From Lawsonibacter sp. (GTDB lineage: Bacteria > Bacillota > Clostridia > Oscillospirales > Oscillospiraceae), in NCBI GenBank assembly GCA_020025455.1, contig JAHHSC010000054.1:1-8974 (forward strand): DNA of 8,974 nucleotides, given 5' to 3'. A program made the position numbers and the translations under genes. Shown here one piece after another: positions 4,459 through 8,974 of the stretch. The stretch's first letter is position 1. Each line of letters opens with the position of its first letter. Below the pieces are notes generated by a model that saw only the letters and a list, made by a program, of their open reading frames with translations, ran no database searches and was not told where the DNA came from.

Positions 4459-5877
4459 ATGCTGAGAAACGTGCTGAAATGGACCGGCGTTCTTCTGCTG
4501 GTCCTGTTCCTGTATCTGCTGCTGGGGGCGATTGTGCCCTTCGTTCGTCAGCCCGAGGTGTCGGAACAGACCAAAGCGTCCTTTCACCCTCAGGCTCTGA
4601 TGGATGGGGACTACTCCGGCCAGCGGGTAGACATTATTTCGGACAACGAGGAGGCCCTGGCTGAGCGCATCCGGCTCATCTCCCAGGCAGAGGACCGGAT
4701 CATTCTCTCTACGTTCGACTTCCGGGCCGACTCTGCGGGGGAAAAGGTCTTGGCCGCCCTCCTGGATGCCGCCGCGCGCGGCGTGGAGGTTCAGGTGCTG
4801 GTGGACGGCCTGTCCGGCCTGCTGCGGATGGAGGGCAACCCCGATTTTTACGCCCTGTCAGCCCAGCCCAACGTCCAGATGAAGCTGTACAACCCCATCC
4901 GCCCCTGGCTGCCCTGGACTCTCATGGGGCGGCTCCACGACAAGTACCTGGTGGTGGATGAGACCGCCTTTGTGCTGGGCGGCCGCAATACGTTCAATTT
5001 CTTCCTGGGCAGCCCGGAAGGCGGCTGGACCAATTATGACTGGGACGCCCTGGTCTGGTCCGACTCCAACACCGACGCCATGGACCAGGTGGTGGATTAC
5101 TTCCAGTCCGTGTGGGACTACAAGGAGAGCAAGCCCTTCCACAACGACCCCAAGCTGCTCCAGCGGAAGAACGTCCAAAAGGCCGCCGACCGTCTCCGGC
5201 AACTCTATACCCAGATGGAGCGCGACCACCCCGACTGGTTCACACAGCGGGACTACAAGGCCACCACCCTCCCCGCCGGAAGGATCACGCTGCTCCATAA
5301 CCCCATCCACGCCTACGCCAAAGAACCGATCTGCTACTACCAGATGACCGAGATCATGGCCCAGGCGGGAACCGATGTCTACATCCACACCCCCTACCTC
5401 ATCTGCAACGAGTGGATGCTGTCCCAGCTGGCTGATATCGCAGCGGCCAGCCGCTCCACCTACCTGCTCACCAACTCAGTGGCCAACAACGGCAACCCCT
5501 TCGGCTCCATGGATTACTGGGCACACAAGCAGGAGATCATCGACACCGGCGTGAACATTTTGGAGTATGACAGCGGTGTCAGCTACCACGGCAAGTGCGC
5601 CCGTGTAGGGGATCGGCTGTCCCTTATCGGGTCCCTCAACTTCGATATGCGCTCTGCCTATGTGGACACGGAGCTGATGCTGGTCATCGACAGTCCCGAG
5701 GTCAATTCCGACATGGCACGGGAGATGGGCAAGTACGAGGATGCGTGTCTGGTGGTCACGGGTGTGGACTCCTGTGAACCGCCGGAAGGACATATTCCGC
5801 AGGAGATACCCGGCTCCAAGTACGCCGTCATGACTCTGATGCGCCTGTTCATCGGCTGGACCCGTTTCCTGCTGTAA
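4459..5877 (+). CDS. Membrane-anchored phospholipase D-family protein, cardiolipin synthase (ClsC-like)
   Basis: The protein has 472 residues, with one N-terminal hydrophobic segment (about 8-28, LKWTGVLLLVLFLYLLLGAI) and two PLD domains. It resembles ClsC/YmdC-type cardiolipin synthases, which transfer phosphatidyl groups between membrane lipids. The first HKD motif is intact: H160, K162 and D167, then GGRN (174-177). In the second, H377 and K379 are present and GSLNFDMRSA (391-400) follows, but the Asp position is Gly384, with an Asp one residue later (D385). The pair 'MRSAYVDTELMLVIDSPE' (397-414) is typical of the ClsC-like group. GAGG is 7 nt before the ATG. The gene is alone between its own promoter and terminator. 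Cardiolipin synthesis is the best guess. Another phosphatidyl transferase or a phospholipase cannot be excluded, especially given the altered motif. Confidence 0.85.
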   Translation: MLRNVLKWTGVLLLVLFLYLLLGAIVPFVRQPEVSEQTKASFHPQALMDGDYSGQRVDIISDNEEALAERIRLISQAEDRIILSTFDFRADSAGEKVLAALLDAAARGVEVQVLVDGLSGLLRMEGNPDFYALSAQPNVQMKLYNPIRPWLPWTLMGRLHDKYLVVDETAFVLGGRNTFNFFLGSPEGGWTNYDWDALVWSDSNTDAMDQVVDYFQSVWDYKESKPFHNDPKLLQRKNVQKAADRLRQLYTQMERDHPDWFTQRDYKATTLPAGRITLLHNPIHAYAKEPICYYQMTEIMAQAGTDVYIHTPYLICNEWMLSQLADIAAASRSTYLLTNSVANNGNPFGSMDYWAHKQEIIDTGVNILEYDSGVSYHGKCARVGDRLSLIGSLNFDMRSAYVDTELMLVIDSPEVNSDMAREMGKYEDACLVVTGVDSCEPPEGHIPQEIPGSKYAVMTLMRLFIGWTRFLL

Positions 5878-5887
5878 GCCTTCTCTT

Positions 5888-5913
5888 CCGCCCCGGTCCT
5901 CCGGGGCGGTTTT
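5888..5913 (+). terminator. Intrinsic terminator of the phospholipase D-like gene
   Basis: A perfect 9-bp GC-rich stem, CCGCCCCGG (5888-5896) with CCGGGGCGG (5901-5909), encloses a TCCT loop. TTTT follows (5910-5913). It begins 11 nt after the stop codon. Confidence 0.85.
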
Positions 5914-5938
5914 CAACCTGGAACCGCTGTGGTAGACT
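5910..5938 (+). promoter_or_regulatory. Candidate promoter of the amidohydrolase gene
   Basis: TTTTCA (5910-5915) and TAGACT (5933-5938) are 17 nt apart, with a TGG extension just before the -10 box. The -35 box would share the T-run of the preceding terminator. It is only a moderate match, but a promoter is expected because the terminator isolates this gene. Confidence 0.35.
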
Positions 5939-5982
5939 GAACCCTGCCACAAATACTTACGTTACTTGAAAGGTCGATTGCT

Positions 5983-6855
5983 ATGATCGTTGATGTGCAC
6001 GCCCATACGTTTCCGCCCGCCATTGCCGCTCCTACGGTGGACAAGCTGATGCACCAGTCCCACACACGGGCCTTTACCGACGGCACCGTGAAGCAGCTGC
6101 GCCAGTCTATGGCCCGCAGCGGCATTGACTACGCCCTGGTACTGCCGGTGGCTACCAACATCCGCCAGGTGCCTAAAATCAACGAGGTATCGGGCCGGCT
6201 CCACGCCCGTTGGCAGGAGACGGGTGTGCTGTCCTTTGGCTGTATGCACCCTGACTTTCCCGACTGGAAGGCGGAGCTGGCCCGCATTCAGGAGCTTGGT
6301 ATGCCCGGCGTGAAGCTCCACCCGGTCTATCAGGGGGTGGACTTTGATGATCCACGGTATCTTCGCATCCTGGACCGGGCCGCGGAGCTGGGCCTGATCG
6401 TTCTGTGCCACGGCGGCGGGGATGTGGGCTTCCCGGAGCGCTCTCACTGCACCCCCGACATGGTGCTTCGTGCGGTGAGGGAGGTGGGTGACTTCCCGCT
6501 CATCATGGCCCATATGGGCGGCTGGCACTGCTGGGACCAGGTAGAGGAGCTGCTCACTGACACCGGGGTATACCTCGACACCGCCTACTGTCTGGGGAAG
6601 ATTCATCCTCTGGGGGATGGCTTCTACGGTCCCAATGACCTGCCTATGATGTCCTCGGAGCAGTTTGTCCGCATGGTCCGCATGTTCGGTGCCGACCGGG
6701 TATTCTGGGGCACAGACACCCCCTGGCGGGATCAGCAGGAAAGTCTGGACCTGCTGCTGCGGCAGCCCCTCACCGATGGGGAAAAGGCGGCCCTGCTGGG
6801 CGGAAACGCCCAAAAGCTGCTTGGTCTCCCGGAGCGAAAGCCCGCTTTCACTTAA
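5983..6855 (+). CDS. Amidohydrolase-family metal-dependent hydrolase (amidohydrolase 2 / TIM-barrel)
   Basis: The 290-residue protein belongs to the amidohydrolase superfamily of TIM-barrel metalloenzymes, which hydrolyse or decarboxylate small substrates in the cytosol. The metal-ligand set of the Amidohydro_2 group is visible: VHAH (H6, H8), GVKLHP (K111, H113), LCHGGGD (H143), MAHMGG (H177) and GTDTPW (D245). The C-terminal LLGGNAQKLLGL helix is also typical. The length is normal for the family. AAAGG lies 9 nt before the ATG. No signal peptide is seen. There is no neighbour to suggest a substrate: a terminator separates it from the gene before, and a new promoter lies between it and the response regulator. 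Some readthrough into the two-component genes is possible because no terminator lies between 6855 and 6962. The reaction is unknown. Confidence 0.88.
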   Translation: MIVDVHAHTFPPAIAAPTVDKLMHQSHTRAFTDGTVKQLRQSMARSGIDYALVLPVATNIRQVPKINEVSGRLHARWQETGVLSFGCMHPDFPDWKAELARIQELGMPGVKLHPVYQGVDFDDPRYLRILDRAAELGLIVLCHGGGDVGFPERSHCTPDMVLRAVREVGDFPLIMAHMGGWHCWDQVEELLTDTGVYLDTAYCLGKIHPLGDGFYGPNDLPMMSSEQFVRMVRMFGADRVFWGTDTPWRDQQESLDLLLRQPLTDGEKAALLGGNAQKLLGLPERKPAFT

Positions 6856-6865
6856 TAATTCTTTA

Positions 6866-6894
6866 TGTTTAGCCCCTCTTTTCTCTGATATAAT
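6866..6894 (+). promoter_or_regulatory. Extended -10 promoter of the two-component operon
   Basis: TGATATAAT (6886-6894) is a perfect extended -10 element, identical to that of the XRE/S24 repressor promoter. The -35 position (TGTTTA, 17-nt spacer) is weak. Transcription would start near 6901, giving a leader of about 61 nt. Confidence 0.65.
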
Positions 6895-6914
6895 GGTGTT
6901 ATTACAACATTACG

Positions 6915-6963
6915 ACAAGGACGGGCTATTCCGCCTTTGTGATAAGAGGGGGTCCCCTATTAT
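6915..6963 (+). repeat. Two consecutive hairpins filling the response-regulator leader
   Basis: Hairpin 1 pairs 6915-6924 with 6931-6940 at 9 of 10 positions (one G-U, one A-C mismatch) around GCTATT. Hairpin 2 pairs 6942-6950 with 6955-6963 at 8 of 9 positions around GGTC. The second contains the Shine-Dalgarno (AGAGGGGG, 6945-6952 region) and the first two bases of the ATG at 6962. It could limit translation. As DNA, the same 22 bp is an imperfect palindrome that a protein could bind. Confidence 0.5.
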
Positions 6964-7672
6964 GAACGAATCGATTCTGCTGGTAGACGACGACAGCGCC
7001 ATTTTAGAGCTTGTTACCGACGTGCTCACCGAATCCGGCCTCAACGTCACCGCCCTGTCCTCCGGGGAAGAAGCGCTTGACCGGCTGAGTAAAGAGCGCT
7101 TTGACCTGGTCATTCTGGATATTATGATGGGCGGAATCAGCGGTCTGGAGGTCTGTCAGCAGGTCCGCTCCAGTGTCAGCTGTCCCATCTTGTTTCTCAG
7201 CGCCAAAAACGAGATTCAGGACATCGTGACGGGTCTCGGTCTGGGCGCCGATGACTACATCACAAAGCCCTTTGCGCTTGAGGAGCTGGCCGCCAGAGTC
7301 CTGGCCCATCTGCGCCGTCAGGCCCGTTCCGCCCCTGAGGAGGCGGTTCGGGGCCCCATCCGGATCGGTGACATCAGTCTGGACCCGGACAGCCGGGTGG
7401 TCACCCGAGACGGCGTTCCCGTCTCCCTCTCCACCCGTGAGTTCGACCTGCTGGCCTATTTGATGCTCCACGCCGGTGAGACTGTGTCCCGTGAGAAGCT
7501 GTTCCACGAGGTATGGGGCACCGACTACGGCGATGTGGGTGCAGTGGCCATCAACATCAAGAACCTTCGCTCCAAGCTGGACCCCGACTGGATCTACATC
7601 AAAACCATCTGGGGCTCCGGCTACCGTTTTGTCACCCGGAGCGGCTATGCGGAAGAGCAGGAGGGCATCTGA
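6962..7672 (+). CDS. OmpR/PhoB-family response regulator
   Basis: The 236-residue protein is a DNA-binding response regulator. The receiver domain (about 4-118) has the acidic pocket LVDDD (D9, D10), phosphoacceptor D53 in LVILDIMM, switch Ser80 (FLSAKNE) and Lys102 in TKPF. A short linker (about 119-132) leads to a winged-helix Trans_reg_C domain (about 133-226) with LSTREFDLLAYLM, the recognition region AVAINIKNLRSKL and the wing TIWGSGYRF. The ATG at 6962 starts the typical 'ESILLVDDD' opening; an in-frame upstream extension to 6665 runs through the amidohydrolase gene and is discarded. AGAGGGGG precedes it inside a possible hairpin. The histidine kinase follows after 1 nt, so the two are co-transcribed and the kinase is the expected phosphodonor. 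All signalling residues are intact. Target genes are unknown. Confidence 0.95.
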   Translation: MNESILLVDDDSAILELVTDVLTESGLNVTALSSGEEALDRLSKERFDLVILDIMMGGISGLEVCQQVRSSVSCPILFLSAKNEIQDIVTGLGLGADDYITKPFALEELAARVLAHLRRQARSAPEEAVRGPIRIGDISLDPDSRVVTRDGVPVSLSTREFDLLAYLMLHAGETVSREKLFHEVWGTDYGDVGAVAINIKNLRSKLDPDWIYIKTIWGSGYRFVTRSGYAEEQEGI

Positions 7673-7673
7673 T

Positions 7674-8974
7674 ATGGCCGAAGATCACAAGATTCCCCAC
7701 ATCCACGGCATCAGCTGGCTCAACTCTGCGCTGTCCCGAAAGATGGTCGTCACCCTGCTGGTACTGGCAATTCTGGGTTGGGCCTTTTCGTTCACCTTCC
7801 TGCTTCATGATATCCAGCGCTATCTGGGCTGGATCTATGACCGGGCGGTTGAGGATGCCCAGTCCACAGCCCATCAGGTCATCTCCTACTTAGATGGCAG
7901 TCAGGGAAGTCTGGACGAATTGGATCTGTTTCTGGACGAGTGGAACCTGAGCTGTACCCTTCAAGATAGCCGCGGGCACATTTTCTATCAGCACGTCCCA
8001 GCCAAATGGTCGGACACCCAGCTGACTGCCGCCAGCAGTGCCCCGGTGGACATCCCCGGACACGGGCGGGTACAAGTCCGCATCTGGGCACCGACCCTGG
8101 AGCGGAGCGACCTGCTCTCCGCAACGGGACAAAACGTTTTTCTGGGGCTTGCCATGTTCAATCTGGTTTTGTTTCTGGCTGCGGGCGTGTTGCTGTATCT
8201 GTTCATCATTTATCCCATCACGGGGCTGCGAAAAACCGTGCAGGACTACTCTGAGTCGGGTACGATGCCGCCTCGCAGCCGCCGCAGTGACGAGGTTGGC
8301 AGACTGCAAAACACCTTTGCCGACCTGGCCGGTCAGCTCCGGGCCAAGGAGCAGTCGGAACATCGGCTCATCGCCTCCATCTCCCACGACCTCAAAACGC
8401 CCCTTACCTCGGTGCTGGGCTATTCAGAGCGCCTCATGTCGGCTCAGATTTCCGACGAGAAGCGGGATCAGTATATCCACAGCATCCATGATAAGGGGCT
8501 GGCCATCAAGTCGATTCTGGATGAGTTCGATGTCTATTTGGATGCCGGTCTGCGGGGCGGCGCCCCGATGGAACGGCGCACTGCACAGGAGGTGTGCAGT
8601 GCGCTGAAGCAGGAGTATTTAGATGAGCTGGCCGATGCCGGGATTGCCCTGACCATGGACTGTCTGTGCCCCCAGGCCGCCATCGCCTGCAATATGTCCC
8701 ACCTGTCCCGGTATCTGGGCAACCTGATTGGAAACAGTATCCAGCACGCCGGGGTGAAGCACCTCAGCCTCACCGTCACATTCCGCCAGGAGCATGATTT
8801 TCTGGCCCTGGATTTCCGGGACAACGGCATCGGCGTGCAGCCCGCTCTGCTGGAGCAGATCTTCGAGCCTCTCTACACCACCGACCGGGGACGCAAGGTG
8901 TCCGGTCTTGGCCTGTCCATCTGCCGGAGCATCATCTGGGCCCACGGCGGCTCCATCTCCGCTTATAACCACCC
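7674..8974 (+). CDS. Membrane sensor histidine kinase (HisKA/HATPase), truncated by window end
   Basis: The reading frame is open from 7674 to the window end (433 complete codons plus 2 bases, no stop). AGGAGGG lies 8 nt before the ATG, inside the end of the response-regulator gene. The protein has TM1 (about 24-44), an extracytoplasmic sensor of about 110 residues with no recognised fold, TM2 (about 154-180) and a HAMP linker (about 180-228, YPITGLRKTV and DEVGRL). A DHp helix follows with phosphoacceptor H238 in ASISHDLKTPLTS. The ATPase domain has the N box NLIGNSIQHA (350-359), G1 DNGIGV (383-388), EPLYT (398-402) and G2 GLGLSI (411-416). It would autophosphorylate H238 and pass phosphate to D53 of the preceding regulator. 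Only the last residues of the ATPase domain appear to be missing, which is an edge effect and not a mutation. The stimulus is unknown. Confidence 0.93.
   Translation, partial: MAEDHKIPHIHGISWLNSALSRKMVVTLLVLAILGWAFSFTFLLHDIQRYLGWIYDRAVEDAQSTAHQVISYLDGSQGSLDELDLFLDEWNLSCTLQDSRGHIFYQHVPAKWSDTQLTAASSAPVDIPGHGRVQVRIWAPTLERSDLLSATGQNVFLGLAMFNLVLFLAAGVLLYLFIIYPITGLRKTVQDYSESGTMPPRSRRSDEVGRLQNTFADLAGQLRAKEQSEHRLIASISHDLKTPLTSVLGYSERLMSAQISDEKRDQYIHSIHDKGLAIKSILDEFDVYLDAGLRGGAPMERRTAQEVCSALKQEYLDELADAGIALTMDCLCPQAAIACNMSHLSRYLGNLIGNSIQHAGVKHLSLTVTFRQEHDFLALDFRDNGIGVQPALLEQIFEPLYTTDRGRKVSGLGLSICRSIIWAHGGSISAYNH

Noticed and set aside
5888..5913. Inverted repeat after the phospholipase D-like gene as a mobile-element end or attachment site
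   Set aside because: Perfect GC-rich stem plus TTTT just after a stop codon is fully explained as an intrinsic terminator.
6665..6961. 99-codon upstream extension of the response regulator
   Set aside because: It runs in another frame through the amidohydrolase coding sequence and over the promoter; the receiver domain opens at the ATG at 6962.

Overview
The window looks like an ordinary chromosomal stretch from a GC-rich gut Firmicute of the Oscillospiraceae / Clostridium cluster IV type (Flavonifractor, Lawsonibacter or Oscillibacter-like). This assignment is inference. It rests on strong AGGAGG-type ribosome binding sites, TTGACA/TATAAT-type promoters, the divergent YERxxxKK form of FolD, a D-aspartate-ligase-like ATP-grasp enzyme and an OmpR/HisKA two-component pair. 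No insertion sequence, phage structural gene, CRISPR array, tRNA or rRNA was seen.

Layout. On the minus strand at the left lie a divergent FolD-family gene (11-871) and, 217 bp upstream of it, an XRE/S24 LexA-CI-like repressor (1089-1649). About 255 bp of regulatory DNA separates the repressor from a plus-strand operon, an ATP-grasp carboxylate-amine ligase (1905-3125) and uridine kinase udk (3158-3772), which ends in a strong intrinsic terminator. A two-CBS-domain protein (3817-4257, minus) converges on that terminator. It is divergent, across a compact two-promoter region carrying a perfect 10-bp tandem repeat, from a membrane-anchored phospholipase D / cardiolipin synthase-like gene (4459-5877) with its own terminator. 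Next come an amidohydrolase (5983-6855), an OmpR-family response regulator (6962-7672) and its histidine kinase (from 7674, cut by the window end 1 nt past its G2 box region).

How the parts work together. Most units are small, each with its own promoter: folD, the repressor, ATP-grasp-udk, CBS, cls-like, amidohydrolase and the two-component pair. The two-component genes are translationally tight, with a 1-nt gap. The targets of the repressor and of the response regulator are not shown by the sequence.

The most notable observations are enzymes that keep their fold but lack canonical catalytic residues. The FolD protein lacks the catalytic Lys and Gln, the S24 repressor has Arg at its catalytic Lys position, and the PLD protein has Gly in place of Asp in its second HKD motif. 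The response-regulator leader could also fold almost entirely into two hairpins, the second of which covers the Shine-Dalgarno and part of the start codon. I did not find a convincing wholly new multi-gene system.
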